Source: Rheinheimera hassiensis
Lineage (GTDB): Bacteria > Pseudomonadota > Gammaproteobacteria > Enterobacterales > Alteromonadaceae
Direction: 5' to 3'
Assembly: GCF_022436675.1 (NCBI RefSeq)
Contig: NZ_JAKUJZ010000007.1
Span: forward strand, 248,001 to 312,000
DNA: 64,000 nt
The notes under the pieces are model-generated. The model searched no databases and was not told where the DNA came from. It was given only the letters and a program-made list of their open reading frames with translations. Positions 53,115 through 61,931 of the stretch are shown piece by piece. Position numbers and translations under genes: made by a program. Within the stretch, counting starts at the first letter, position 1. Each line of letters starts with the position of its first letter.

Positions 53115-54262
53115 AGCACCTGCCTTAATTGTTGCGCCAACAATGTAATATCTTCTGCCGTATGCGCCGCACTTAGCGTAATGCGTAAACGGGCACTGCC
53201 CTGCGGTACTGTTGGCGGGCGAATGGCACTAAGCCAAATACCCTGTTGTTTTAATTGCTGACTAACTGCCAAAGCGCGCTCGCTGCTACCCAGCACCACC
53301 CCTTGAATAGCGCTATGCGAATTAAGCAGCGGCAGATCGGCGCCAAGGCGGCGAAACAAAGCGATATTGCTGTGTAGCTTATCGCGGCGCCAGCTGTCGG
53401 CACGGCACAGCTCAATGCTTTTTAGTACGGCTGCACACAGTGGCGGTGGCAAAGCCGTGCTGTAAATATAATGCCTGCCAAACTGCTCGATATAATCGAT
53501 CACGGTTTTACTGCCACCAATAAAAGCACCGCCTGTGCCCAGTGCTTTACCAAAGTTAGCCATGGTGCAAAACAGCTCGCGTTGCTCAATGCCCTGCGCC
53601 GCAGCAGTTCCTTTACCCTCCGGCCCCAGCACGCCCAAGCCATGGGCATCATCCAGCAGCAGCGGTGCGTCATAATTGCGGCACAGCGCCAACATAGCCG
53701 GCAAGTCCGGGCTGTCGCCGTCCATGCTGAATACACCTTCGGTTACCACCATAGGCTGTTCATATTGCTGCAGTAACAACTGCAAGGCAGATATATCATT
53801 ATGGGCAAAACGCTTTAAGCTGGCTTCACTGTGCAGCGCTGCATCAATTAATGATGCATGGCTGAGTTTATCCAGCAGCAGAGTGTCAGTTTTATCGCTT
53901 AAGGTCAGCAGCATCGCCTGGTTGGCGGCAAAACCGGAAGAAAACAGCAGTACCCGCTCAACGCCCAGCCAGTCGGCCAGGCTGTCGCTAAGCTGCTGAT
54001 GCACTGCATGCTGGCCGGTAACCAGCGGCGAGCCGCTACTGCCGCCGCCAAACTGTGCTGCGCCATCAGCAAAGGCTTGCAACACCTGCGGTGCGGTGGC
54101 CAGGCCCAGATAGTCGTTAGCGGAAAAATTAACATAACTTTTGCCGGCGACAACCAGCAGGCGGCCGCTGTAGCGCTCAAGTGTAACCGGTGCGCGCAGC
54201 AGTTGTTGTGCTGCACGTTGCTCAAGCGCCTGGCTTAACTGCGCCAGCTTTGCCTGTGGCAT
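53111..54262 (-). CDS. bioF: 8-amino-7-oxononanoate synthase
   Basis: PLP-dependent decarboxylative condensation of pimeloyl-ACP or -CoA with L-alanine. 383 residues, normal length. Features: YVNFSANDYLGLA, GSGGSP-like glycine loop GGSSGSPLVTGQ, DDAHGLGVLGPEG with the PLP-contacting Asp and His, and Schiff-base lysine in NFGKALGTGG. Two bases separate it from bioB and it overlaps bioC by 4. Confidence 0.96.
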   Translation of the reverse strand: MPQAKLAQLSQALEQRAAQQLLRAPVTLERYSGRLLVVAGKSYVNFSANDYLGLATAPQVLQAFADGAAQFGGGSSGSPLVTGQHAVHQQLSDSLADWLGVERVLLFSSGFAANQAMLLTLSDKTDTLLLDKLSHASLIDAALHSEASLKRFAHNDISALQLLLQQYEQPMVVTEGVFSMDGDSPDLPAMLALCRNYDAPLLLDDAHGLGVLGPEGKGTAAAQGIEQRELFCTMANFGKALGTGGAFIGGSKTVIDYIEQFGRHYIYSTALPPPLCAAVLKSIELCRADSWRRDKLHSNIALFRRLGADLPLLNSHSAIQGVVLGSSERALAVSQQLKQQGIWLSAIRPPTVPQGSARLRITLSAAHTAEDITLLAQQLRQVL

Positions 54263-54264
54263 GC

Positions 54265-55305
54265 TTACTGCGCCGCGTGAAACAGCGGTGGGTTAACCTG
54301 ATCTTTTATCGCATCGGCCAGCGCCAACTCGTGCGCTTCATCAGATACATCATGGCGCTGCTCCGGCTGAATACCCAGCTTGGCAAACAACAGCATGTCG
54401 GCATCGGCTTCCGGGTTATCGGTAGTCAGCAGTTTATCGCCGTAAAAAATAGAGTTAGCCCCGGCGAAGAAACACAGTGCCTGCATTTGCTCGTTCATGC
54501 GTGAGCGCCCGGCAGATAAGCGCACATGGCTTTGCGGCAACATAATGCGTGCCACCGCAATGGTACGGATAAATTCAAAGGCGTCTAAATCATCAACGTT
54601 CTCAAGCGGTGTACCGGCTACCTTTACCAACATGTTAATGGGTACACTTTGCGGGTGCTCCGGCAAATTAGCCAGCTGCATTAACAGCGCTGATCGGTCG
54701 TTAGCGCTCTCACCCATGCCCAAAATACCGCCGCAGCATACTTTCATACCGGCATCACGCACATGGCTTAAGGTGTCTAACCGGTCCTGATAAGTACGGG
54801 TGGTAATAATCTCACCGTAAAACTCCGGTGAGGTATCCAGGTTGTGGTTGTAGTAATCCAGCCCGGCACCGGCGAGGGTTTGTGCCTGTTCACCGGTTAA
54901 CATGCCCAGTGTCATGCAGGTTTCCAGCCCCATGGCTTTTACACCCTGCACCATTTCAATAATGTACGGCATATCGCGCTGTTTCGGGTTAGTCCAGGCG
55001 GCGCCCATACAAAACCGGCTGGCGCCTTTATCTTTAGCGGCTTTGGCCTGGGTTAACACCTTTTCCACTTCCAGCAGGCGCTCGCGCTCCAGCCCGGTAT
55101 TGTAGTGGCCGCTTTGCGGGCAGTATTTACAGTCTTCCGCACAGGCACCGGTCTTAATCGACAATAAGGTGCTTACCTGCACTTCATTGGGTTTAAAGTG
55201 CTGGCGGTGCATGGTTTGCGCCTGAAACAATAAATCGTTAAACGGCAGCGCATAAAGTGCATTGACCTGCGCGAGGGTCCAGTCGTGGCGGACAGCAGCC
55301 TGCAT
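54265..55305 (-). CDS. bioB: Biotin synthase
   Basis: Radical-SAM enzyme that inserts sulfur into dethiobiotin. 346 residues. The radical-SAM cysteines are C55, C59 and C62 in [13 protein letters not shown]. The 2Fe-2S cluster ligands lie in [20 protein letters not shown] and the conserved Arg in [16 protein letters not shown]. First gene of bioBFCD, AGGGA before the ATG, divergent from bioA with 106 bp between. Confidence 0.97.
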   Translation of the reverse strand: MQAAVRHDWTLAQVNALYALPFNDLLFQAQTMHRQHFKPNEVQVSTLLSIKTGACAEDCKYCPQSGHYNTGLERERLLEVEKVLTQAKAAKDKGASRFCMGAAWTNPKQRDMPYIIEMVQGVKAMGLETCMTLGMLTGEQAQTLAGAGLDYYNHNLDTSPEFYGEIITTRTYQDRLDTLSHVRDAGMKVCCGGILGMGESANDRSALLMQLANLPEHPQSVPINMLVKVAGTPLENVDDLDAFEFIRTIAVARIMLPQSHVRLSAGRSRMNEQMQALCFFAGANSIFYGDKLLTTDNPEADADMLLFAKLGIQPEQRHDVSDEAHELALADAIKDQVNPPLFHAAQ

Positions 55306-55411
55306 AAAAATCCCTGTTTAAATTGAGGTTAAAGGTGTTTTCGGCTAGTCTAACCGCCACCTTGGCGTTGTCAACGCTGACCAGAATTAAAACTTTACTA
55401 CAGGTTAAATA
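55306..55411. promoter_or_regulatory. bioA / bioBFCD divergent promoter region
   Basis: 106 bp between divergent biotin genes, the place where BirA usually represses both directions. Half-site-like pieces (GTTGTCAAC, AGGTTAAA, CAGGTTAAA) occur, but I cannot pair them at the normal BirA spacing, so no operator is claimed. Confidence 0.5.
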
Positions 55412-56683
55412 ATGAGCATCGATTTGGCTTTTGATCGCACCCATATCTGGCACCCCTACACCTCCATGCAAAACCCGTTGCCGGTGTATCCGGTGGTGGC
55501 CGCACAAGGCTGTGAGCTGGTGCTGGAAAATGGTCAGCGCTTAATTGACGGCACTGCATCCTGGTGGTCGGCGGTGCATGGTTACAACCACCCTGCTCTT
55601 AACGCTGCAGTTACAGAACAATTGGGTAAAATGGCGCATGTAATGTTTGGTGGCATTACTCATCAGCCGGCAGTTGAGCTGTGTAAACAGTTGCTGAGTA
55701 TGGTGCCGCAAAATTTAACCAAAGTATTTCTGGCCGACAGCGGCTCTATTGCGGTAGAAGTGGCGATAAAAATGGCGCTGCAGTACTGGCTGTCCAGTGA
55801 GACACCGCAAAAGCAAAAGTTAATCAGCCTGCGTAAGGGCTATCACGGCGATACGTTTGCCGCTATGGCGGTATGCGATCCGGTCGATGGTATGCACGAT
55901 ATGTTCGCGGCTTTGCTGCCACAGCATTATTTTTTACCGGCGCCGCAAAGCCGGTTTGATGGCGAGTTTTTACCAACTGATATTACGCCGCTGGAGCAAT
56001 TGCTGGCAGAAAACCACAGCGAAATAGCTGCGCTGATTTTAGAGCCGATAGTACAAGGCTATGGCGGCATGCGCTTTTATCACCCGGAGTTTTTGCGCCG
56101 CGCCCGCGCCTTATGTGACAAATATAAGGTGCTAATGATTGCCGATGAGATTGCCACCGGCTTTGGCCGCAGCGGTAAGCTGTTTGCCTGTGAACACGCT
56201 GGCATAGAGCCGGATATTATGTGCGTGGGTAAGGCTCTCAGCGGTGGTTATATCACGCTGGCGGCCACACTGTGCACTGATGAAGTGGCGCGCGGCATTA
56301 GCTTAAGCCAGGCCGGCGGTTTAATGCACGGCCCTACTTTTATGGCCAACCCACTGGCGTGCGCCGTTGCCAATGCCAGTTTAGCGCTGATTACACAAGG
56401 CGATTGGCAACAGCAGGTAGCCGCGATTGAAGCACAATTACAGCAGGAGCTGGCCGCCTGCCGCAACTCCCCGTTAGTAAAAGATGTGCGGGTGCTGGGG
56501 GCTATAGGTGTGCTGGAGATGCATAAAAAGGTAGATGTCGGCGCCCTGCAGCAGCAATTTGTTGAGCTTGGGGTATGGATCCGGCCGTTTAATAACCTGA
56601 TTTACGTGATGCCGCCGTTTATTATCCAAAGTGGTCAGCTAAGCCAACTTACCTCAGCCATGCGAACGGTAGCCGGGGTTTAA
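55412..56683 (+). CDS. bioA: Adenosylmethionine-8-amino-7-oxononanoate aminotransferase
   Basis: PLP enzyme using SAM as amino donor to convert KAPA to 7,8-diaminononanoate. 423 residues. Family start [12 protein letters not shown], the [14 protein letters not shown] segment, [24 protein letters not shown] (core [10 protein letters not shown]) with the PLP Asp nearby, and Schiff-base lysine in [22 protein letters not shown] is also diagnostic. Divergent from bioBFCD. Together these five genes cover pimeloyl start (bioC) to biotin (bioB). Confidence 0.97.
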   Translation: MSIDLAFDRTHIWHPYTSMQNPLPVYPVVAAQGCELVLENGQRLIDGTASWWSAVHGYNHPALNAAVTEQLGKMAHVMFGGITHQPAVELCKQLLSMVPQNLTKVFLADSGSIAVEVAIKMALQYWLSSETPQKQKLISLRKGYHGDTFAAMAVCDPVDGMHDMFAALLPQHYFLPAPQSRFDGEFLPTDITPLEQLLAENHSEIAALILEPIVQGYGGMRFYHPEFLRRARALCDKYKVLMIADEIATGFGRSGKLFACEHAGIEPDIMCVGKALSGGYITLAATLCTDEVARGISLSQAGGLMHGPTFMANPLACAVANASLALITQGDWQQQVAAIEAQLQQELAACRNSPLVKDVRVLGAIGVLEMHKKVDVGALQQQFVELGVWIRPFNNLIYVMPPFIIQSGQLSQLTSAMRTVAGV

Positions 56684-56720
56684 TGCTAATGCTTATACCT
56701 CAAAACTCATACCTTAAAAA

Positions 56721-57095
56721 TCAAACCTGCCTGTATAGGTACAGCAGTAAGCCAATGCTGCTAAGCAGCAATATAACAATATTAAAATGCAGATGATCGC
56801 CCCTGCGGCGCAAACGCAACTGGTTGAGTATTAAACTCAAGCCGCTGACACAGGCTGCCGCCCACAGCAGATACTGCAAATAAACCGTTAACTGCGGATG
56901 CCAGTCGCTGCGAATTTCAATGCCCCAGTAACGCACCAGCCCGGTATCCAGCTCTGGCCTGGCGTAATGCGCCAGCACCATGCCGGCAATAAATAATAAC
57001 CAGCCGAATACCGCCAGCCAGCTAAAGGCCCGGCATAACAGATCCGGTCCGTGGCGACGCTCGTATTTTTCTGGCTTTTCATGCTCGGTAATCAA
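56721..57095 (-). CDS. Hypothetical three-helix membrane protein
   Basis: Small protein of 124 residues not recognised. It has a polar, charged N-terminus (EHEKPEKYERRHGPD) and three hydrophobic segments ([57 protein letters not shown]; first and third about 20 residues). Between helices 2 and 3 lies a basic loop RLRRRGDHLHFN. Probably an inner-membrane protein with cytoplasmic N-terminus. Lies between bioA (convergent) and asnS (divergent, 101 bp). Confidence 0.7.
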   Translation of the reverse strand: MITEHEKPEKYERRHGPDLLCRAFSWLAVFGWLLFIAGMVLAHYARPELDTGLVRYWGIEIRSDWHPQLTVYLQYLLWAAACVSGLSLILNQLRLRRRGDHLHFNIVILLLSSIGLLLYLYRQV

Positions 57096-57196
57096 TTTTA
57101 AAGTCCTGATAACTTTTACTTGTGTTGTGCGTTTGGCTCAGTATCATTACAGGCTTTACGCAGTTTGCTAAGTTTACACCCTCTGGAGTTTGTTGC

Positions 57197-58597
57197 ATGA
57201 CGCACGCCGTTATTAAAGATGTTTTAGCTGGTCGCTATGCCGTTGGTGAGTCTATCACCGTTAAAGGCTGGATCCGCACCCGCCGCGATTCGAAAGCCGG
57301 TATTTCCTTTTTAGCTATTCATGATGGCAGCTGTTTTGATGCGGTACAGGCCGTAGCCCCTGCAGACTTAGCCAATTATGAAGCTGAAGTAAAACGCCTG
57401 ACAACGTCATGCTCTGTAGCCGTTACCGGCACTGTGGCACGTTCTGAAGGCCAGGGCCAGGCATTTGAACTGCAAGCCACTGCGGTTGAGGTATTAGGCT
57501 GGGTAGAAAACCCGGACACTTATCCAATGGCCCCCAAGCGCCACAGCATGGAATACCTGCGTGAACACGCCCACCTGCGCGCCCGCACCAACATTATGGG
57601 TGCCGTTACCCGTGTGCGGCACTGTTTAGCCCAGGCGGTACACCGCTTTTTCCATGAGCAGGGTTATTACTGGATCAGCACGCCAATTATTACCGGCTCC
57701 GACGCTGAAGGCGCTGGTGAAATGTTCCGCATCAGTACGCTGGATCTGGAAAACCTGCCACGTACTGACAAAGGCAATATTGATTACAGCAAAGATTTCT
57801 TCGGTAAAGAAACCTTCTTAACCGTATCCGGCCAGTTAAACGGCGAAACCTATGCCTGCGCCATGTCAAAAATTTACACCTTTGGCCCTACCTTCCGTGC
57901 CGAAAACTCCAACACCAGCCGCCATTTAGCGGAATTCTGGATGATTGAGCCAGAGGTAGCCTTTGCTGAGCTTAAAGACATCGCCCAATTGGCAGAAGAT
58001 ATGCTGAAGTACGTATGTAAAGCAGTACTGACCGAGCGCGCCGACGATATGGCATTTTTTGCCGAGCGTATCGACCCAACCGCCGTAACCCGCTTACAAC
58101 AGTTAGTTAATTCGTCTTTTGTGCGGATGGATTACACCGACGCTATCGAAATCTTAAAAACCTGCGGTAAGAAATTTGAATACCCTGTGGAATGGGGTGT
58201 CGATTTGCAATCTGAGCACGAGCGCTACCTGGCTGAAGAGCACATCGGCGCACCGATCATTATGCAAAACTACCCCAAAGACATTAAAGCCTTTTATATG
58301 CGCTTAAATGCCGACGGCAAAACGGTAGCGGCAATGGACGTATTGGCCCCCGGTATTGGTGAAATTATCGGTGGCAGCCAGCGTGAAGAACGCCTGGAAG
58401 AGTTTGATAAGCGTTTAGCTGAAATGGGTCTGGATAAAGAAGACTACAGCTGGTACCGCGACCTGCGCCGCTATGGCACAGTGCCACACGCCGGTTTTGG
58501 TTTAGGCTTTGAGCGTTTAGTGTCATACGTTACCGGTGTAGGTAACGTGCGCGACGTTATCGCCTTCCCGCGTACACCAGGCAACGCTGAGTTTTAA
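57197..58597 (+). CDS. asnS: Asparaginyl-tRNA synthetase
   Basis: Class II aminoacyl-tRNA synthetase charging tRNA-Asn, 466 residues as in E. coli. N-terminal OB anticodon-binding domain ([20 protein letters not shown], core [10 protein letters not shown]), then the catalytic core. Motif 2 is in [19 protein letters not shown] and motif 3 in [15 protein letters not shown]. The ATG at 57197 has CTGGAG 8 bp upstream; an in-frame TTG extension from 57122 is leader. Monocistronic, with a strong terminator. Confidence 0.97.
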   Translation: MTHAVIKDVLAGRYAVGESITVKGWIRTRRDSKAGISFLAIHDGSCFDAVQAVAPADLANYEAEVKRLTTSCSVAVTGTVARSEGQGQAFELQATAVEVLGWVENPDTYPMAPKRHSMEYLREHAHLRARTNIMGAVTRVRHCLAQAVHRFFHEQGYYWISTPIITGSDAEGAGEMFRISTLDLENLPRTDKGNIDYSKDFFGKETFLTVSGQLNGETYACAMSKIYTFGPTFRAENSNTSRHLAEFWMIEPEVAFAELKDIAQLAEDMLKYVCKAVLTERADDMAFFAERIDPTAVTRLQQLVNSSFVRMDYTDAIEILKTCGKKFEYPVEWGVDLQSEHERYLAEEHIGAPIIMQNYPKDIKAFYMRLNADGKTVAAMDVLAPGIGEIIGGSQREERLEEFDKRLAEMGLDKEDYSWYRDLRRYGTVPHAGFGLGFERLVSYVTGVGNVRDVIAFPRTPGNAEF

Positions 58598-58621
58598 TAA
58601 CTCCCGCAATACACAAAATGC

Positions 58622-58651
58622 AAAAAAGGCGCTTTAAACAGCGCCTTTTTT
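58622..58651 (+). terminator. Rho-independent terminator of asnS
   Basis: 12-bp stem AAAAAAGGCGCT/AGCGCCTTTTTT, loop TTAAAC, 24 bp after the stop; can also work on the minus strand. Confidence 0.9.
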
Positions 58652-58690
58652 AATGCCCAAAACCAAGATTACTCAGTTAGCTACTTTTGT

Positions 58691-58987
58691 TTAACCATAC
58701 AAAACAGCAACTACCTTTTCTTGCGGGTTAAATTCTATATCGCAGCTAAGCAAGTGAAAATGCAGTGCGCTACTGTGAATAACGCGTTTGCCCTGCGGCA
58801 GGTTCTCTACTTTATATTCCGACAAATTAACCGTGTTTAATTGCCGGATTACGCTTGAGTAAGCAGTCCCTTTACCAAAACTGCCGCAAAGATAATAAAT
58901 TTCCGTTCGTGCTTCGTTTGCGTAGAAGCCGAAAACCGCTAAGCCTAAGATGCTCATTGATAGCACAATAAATTTTAGTTTAAGCAT
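58691..58987 (-). CDS. Hypothetical small exported or membrane-anchored protein
   Basis: Protein of 98 residues with an N-terminal hydrophobic helix (FIVLSMSILGLAVFGFYA) that could be a signal or anchor, then a short soluble part with two cysteines (YYLCGSFG, LLSCDIEFN) suited to a periplasmic disulfide. No family recognised. It is the first gene of the accessory patch after asnS and shares the asnS terminator region downstream. Confidence 0.6.
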   Translation of the reverse strand: MLKLKFIVLSMSILGLAVFGFYANEARTEIYYLCGSFGKGTAYSSVIRQLNTVNLSEYKVENLPQGKRVIHSSALHFHLLSCDIEFNPQEKVVAVLYG

Positions 58988-59028
58988 AATCCTGCTGTTT
59001 ATTCGATGATATTTCTATAGCGCTACGC

Positions 59029-59298
59029 TTACAGTGTGCCGCTGGCCGTGTCACTTTCCAGCGGTTTGTTAGCCGCTTCAGCACGCAAACGCTCGACTAG
59101 CCAAACCTTAATAATGGATTGGCGAGTGACCCCTATTCGAGCAGCTTCACGGTCGAGCGACTCAACTACCCAAGCAGGAAAATCAACGTTAATGCGCTTT
59201 GCCTCCTGATTTACACGGCGTGCCGTCGTGATATCAAGGTCATCAATGATGTCTTCTGCACCCTCATCGAATTTTGTGTCAAACTCTTTAGCTTTCAT
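59029..59298 (-). CDS. brnA: BrnA-type antitoxin, ribbon-helix-helix
   Basis: Antitoxin of a BrnT/BrnA type II system, 89 residues. An N-terminal toxin-binding stretch KAKEFDTKFDEGAEDI is followed by a ribbon-helix-helix DNA-binding region (KRINVDFPAWVVESLDREAARIGVTRQSIIKVWL, cores NVDFPAWVVESLD and GVTRQSIIKVWL). BrnA neutralises BrnT and represses the operon. It overlaps brnT by 11 bp. The C-terminal tail (PLESDTASGTL) is unusual but harmless-looking. Confidence 0.9.
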   Translation of the reverse strand: MKAKEFDTKFDEGAEDIIDDLDITTARRVNQEAKRINVDFPAWVVESLDREAARIGVTRQSIIKVWLVERLRAEAANKPLESDTASGTL

Positions 59299-59551
59299 AC
59301 AACTCTACCTCACTCTTACGCGAACGTCTTACCGAAATAATCCGTATTTTCTCACCTCGGTAAGTGATCACAGCAGACCAATGCTTATAACCTATAAGAC
59401 CAATGACAAGGTAACGGGGTTCATCATCTGATTTAGCTCGAACCTCCACTAAATCTTGGTCTTCCCACAAGATTTGAGCATCATGAAAGTCAATTCCGTG
59501 CTTTTGGAGATTTACCTGGCTTTTTTCAGCATCAAATTCAAATGCGTTCAT
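59288..59551 (-). CDS. brnT: BrnT-type ribonuclease toxin
   Basis: BrnT toxin, a RelE-like small ribonuclease that blocks translation, 87 residues. Typical start FEFDAEKSQVNLQKHGIDFHDA, cited as FEFDAEKSQ and QKHGIDF, then RYLVIGLIGYKHWSAVITYRGEKIRIISVRRSRKSE (core IRIISVRRS), which carries the basic catalytic residues. First gene of the pair, overlapping brnA. The start codon sits inside a 7-bp inverted repeat that may be the BrnA operator. Confidence 0.92.
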   Translation of the reverse strand: MNAFEFDAEKSQVNLQKHGIDFHDAQILWEDQDLVEVRAKSDDEPRYLVIGLIGYKHWSAVITYRGEKIRIISVRRSRKSEVELYES

Positions 59552-59579
59552 GAGTATAAATTATTCCCTTTTTACTCAT
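59550..59579. promoter_or_regulatory. Inverted repeat over the brnT start, BrnA operator candidate
   Basis: ATGAGTA (59550-59556) and TACTCAT (59573-59579), a perfect 7-bp pair with 16 bases between, spanning the brnT leader and start codon. Autoregulated type II systems bind such repeats. Confidence 0.5.
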
Positions 59580-59871
59580 TTAGCAAGAAAGCGGATACAA
59601 ATGGTTGTTAACACCTAACTTTAGCGCACAAAGCCGCACTGCGGGTTGACGTAGCAGCCAGCGTTTTTTGCTGGCGATAAAATTTGTTTGAGATCAGCAG
59701 GCACTCATTGAGAATGAGATAAGAGAGCCCCGATATGTGTTTGTTGCAGGCTATCGCCTGGTAACCATGATGACAGATGAAGCAGTCTATCTTGCTAATA
59801 GGCAACAGACTGGCCGCTTACGCGGCCAGAAGAGCGGCTTTACCTATTGATTCCGAGAAGGCTCATATGTG
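59580..59871. other. Gene-free stretch with two hairpins
   Basis: About 290 bp between brnT and the DUF262 gene. It contains hairpins GCCAGC/GCTGGC (59657-59675) and CTGGCCGC/GCGGCCAG with loop TTAC (59810-59829). The second may end the DUF262 transcript on the minus strand, although no T-run follows. A short open frame here (59608-59805) has no family features and is not called. Confidence 0.4.
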
Positions 59872-60933
59872 TTATAACCCGACATATTCCTTGATGATCT
59901 CGAATCTCCTTTGACGATTAGCCTTTTTCTGAACCCCTTCCTGGCTTAAAACCCTATATTCAGTTAAAAGACCATCTCGTGTTAGGTCATCGAACTTTTC
60001 ATCGTTCTCATATTTTTCGTACCACTCATTGAGCTTCTTCGCCGCGCCATCCAGCACAGTGCTTGCAACCTTTTTTTGTAGAAGGTAGTACCCATAAACG
60101 AATAAAGTATAGAAATGCGTCTTCTTGCGAACTATTTGACAAACATACTCCTCGTCTCCAATCAGCTGATTGACTACGGCAAGTGTGTTTACTAGAACAT
60201 CACGATCACTATCAGCCTCCGGATAGGATTCATTGTATTGATCGTAGATACGATTCAAAGCCGCTTGAGTTGTTTCCTCTTCGATCCCTGAACGGATAAA
60301 CAAAAGAAGAGTACTAACGAACTGAACATCTAACATTCGACGAATATCAGACTTACTAAATATCTTTTTGGACTCCCAAAAGCTAATTTCTGAGATTTCG
60401 GCAGACAATTCTATAAACTTCCCGTGGAACTCTGCATTTCGGAGTTCCTGAGGATTGAGAGTTGTATTGGTTCGATTTAATCGAAGAAACAAATCTACTA
60501 TGCTCGAGTATTGAACAGAGTCCTTAATGAACCGTATCGAAAATGGATATTTCCAAATCGTGCTCTTTTGTTCCGGAGACAATCCAGAGAATGCCAGCCC
60601 CGCATAGTCGGCACGTTTATCATCAAGAGCAGAACGGACTAGCTTGAACTCGTCATTGATAAAGCTTTGCACACTTGCCAATCTTTGTTGGCCGTCAACA
60701 ACTGAATAAGCCGTATCTCCCGTATCCGGGTCCGTTGCATTCTGCCAAAGGTATATCTCCGGTATGGGATAACCAAGCAGTATGGTTTCAATCAAAGAGA
60801 CGCGATCTTTCTGAACCCAGACATATCGACGCTGAAAACTATTGTCAACAACAATGGTTTGATTTCTAAGGCCATCAACAAGCCATTTCACGGGTCTAGA
60901 TTCAACGTCGATATAGTTTATTGGGTTAGTCAT
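59872..60933 (-). CDS. DUF262 (GmrS-type) protein without DUF1524
   Basis: Protein of 353 residues with an N-terminal DUF262 domain, the ParB/Srx-like nucleotide-hydrolysing fold of GmrS and SspE: FQRRYVW (34-39), IPEIYLW, and the diagnostic VVDGQQRL (78-85), then FLRLNRTNTTLNPQELRNAE (core LRLNRTNTTLNPQELR). The remaining C-terminal half is helical with no HNH/DUF1524 nuclease motif. In GmrSD, DUF262 senses or hydrolyses NTP to license the nuclease; here the partner is instead the upstream nucleotidyltransferase, overlapping by 8 bp. The ATG at 60933 is chosen (GAGG 9 bp upstream). Lower GC than neighbours suggests transfer. Confidence 0.88.
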   Translation of the reverse strand: MTNPINYIDVESRPVKWLVDGLRNQTIVVDNSFQRRYVWVQKDRVSLIETILLGYPIPEIYLWQNATDPDTGDTAYSVVDGQQRLASVQSFINDEFKLVRSALDDKRADYAGLAFSGLSPEQKSTIWKYPFSIRFIKDSVQYSSIVDLFLRLNRTNTTLNPQELRNAEFHGKFIELSAEISEISFWESKKIFSKSDIRRMLDVQFVSTLLLFIRSGIEEETTQAALNRIYDQYNESYPEADSDRDVLVNTLAVVNQLIGDEEYVCQIVRKKTHFYTLFVYGYYLLQKKVASTVLDGAAKKLNEWYEKYENDEKFDDLTRDGLLTEYRVLSQEGVQKKANRQRRFEIIKEYVGL

Positions 60934-61522
60934 TTTCCCCATCCTCAATCATTTTTTTCAATTTTTGAATTCCTTGGCAATGATAGTATTCAACAGCCTC
61001 CCATGATTCATAAATTCTGTAATTTATATCGTGAGTGATTGAGAACAAAACCTGAAGATCTTTCTTGCAAGGTTCAACTAATCCATTCCACTCGCGGAAA
61101 AACTCACTACGATGATCTGGTTTCTTCAGCGAAACAAACCTTCTGAATATATTGCTCGTAACACTTTTATAACTCGGCAAATATCCTTTTTCTGCAAGTT
61201 CAAGAAACGCAGTCCAACTACTACGGAAGATCTCTGAGGACACGATTGCTATATCCAGGTCCGATTTATCGGCAAACGGTGAAAAACATTTGTCATCTTT
61301 TGGAGTTATGCTAAATCCGAGCTTGGCACTTCCAACAATTGCGATGTTATTTGGGTGAATATTTAGGCGCTCAGACATCAAGTTCTTCATGCGATCGTAC
61401 TGGAACGCGTGATCAGTGCATTTTAGATGTTCTCGAAAGTACCAGATATCATGCCCGAGCAAATAGGACCGATATAGGCTTTGAGGAGTGCCATTCATTA
61501 GCGCTTTTCGGAACTCTTCCAT
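60926..61522 (-). CDS. Nucleotidyltransferase-fold protein, partner of DUF262
   Basis: Protein of 198 residues with nucleotidyltransferase signatures: G64-S65 in AIVGSAKLGFSI and D88/D90 in KSDLDIAIV, the G-S...DxD pattern of Pol-beta-type transferases. D155 in KKDLQVLFSI is a possible third carboxylate. About 60 helical residues precede the catalytic motif. It is too short for a full CD-NTase and has no HEPN partner. The stop overlaps the DUF262 start, so the pair is co-translated. A nested inverted-repeat region lies upstream. Function unknown; a defence role is inference. Confidence 0.75.
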   Translation of the reverse strand: MEEFRKALMNGTPQSLYRSYLLGHDIWYFREHLKCTDHAFQYDRMKNLMSERLNIHPNNIAIVGSAKLGFSITPKDDKCFSPFADKSDLDIAIVSSEIFRSSWTAFLELAEKGYLPSYKSVTSNIFRRFVSLKKPDHRSEFFREWNGLVEPCKKDLQVLFSITHDINYRIYESWEAVEYYHCQGIQKLKKMIEDGEND

Positions 61523-61565
61523 CTATGCCTCATATTCTCCGTGGGTTATAACATTTTATTTTTGA

Positions 61566-61672
61566 GCATGCTCGTTTTCTCAATCCCTACAGCAGAAACG
61601 AAATTGACAATTTATTGGCAAAAAACCACAAATCGTCAATCTCGATCTTCATGTTTTAAAAAACGAACATGC
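61566..61672. repeat. Nested inverted repeats upstream of the nucleotidyltransferase gene
   Basis: Outer arms GCATGCTCGTTTT (61566-61578) and AAAACGAACATGC (61660-61672), complementary at 12 of 13 bases. Inner arms ATTGAC (61603-61608) and GTCAAT (61635-61640). They lie 44-150 bp before the gene start, in a 406-bp AT-rich space that otherwise holds no gene. May be an operator, a structured leader or a mobile remnant. Confidence 0.55.
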
Positions 61673-61850
61673 ATTATATTTCTGTGAGCGTACGTTGTAT
61701 TTCAGCGTCCCGCTGCCGTAAGTAGTTAACTTATCGAAAGTATTTTTCATCCGCAACATATTTATAAGTAGTGTAAACAAAATATATCGGCTGTTTGAAA
61801 GATAACTGAGCAGTCTTGCGCAATGACTTACTATATCGCAGGCAATAAAA

Positions 61851-61879
61851 AGCCGGGGGCAGTGTTTAACTGCCCGGCT
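61851..61879 (-). terminator. Terminator of aaaT
   Basis: Hairpin AGCCGGGGGCAG / CTGCCCGGCT with a two-base bulge; minus-strand T-run from plus-strand A-run 61847-61851. It lies 53 bp past the aaaT stop and marks the right edge of the accessory patch. Confidence 0.7.
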
Positions 61880-61931
61880 GTTTGTTTGGTTTAAGTCTGC
61901 TTAAAGGTAGTTTAATTCTGCTTTTTTATAT

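Noticed and set aside
55306-55411. BirA operator between bioA and bioB
   Set aside because: AGGTTAA-like pieces are present but not as an inverted pair at the expected 14-16 bp spacing.
59600-59700. Possible integron attC-like site (GTTGTTAACACCTAAC nearby)
   Set aside because: No paired simple sites with the required inverted core, and no integrase or cassette array.
59608-59805. 65-residue minus-strand ORF between brnT and the DUF262 gene
   Set aside because: No family resemblance, no good ribosome-binding site, and it lies over hairpins in a gene-free stretch.
60926-61522. Calling the nucleotidyltransferase a CBASS CD-NTase or MNT toxin partner
   Set aside because: Too short and motif spacing not diagnostic; no HEPN, Cap effector or STING-like gene nearby.
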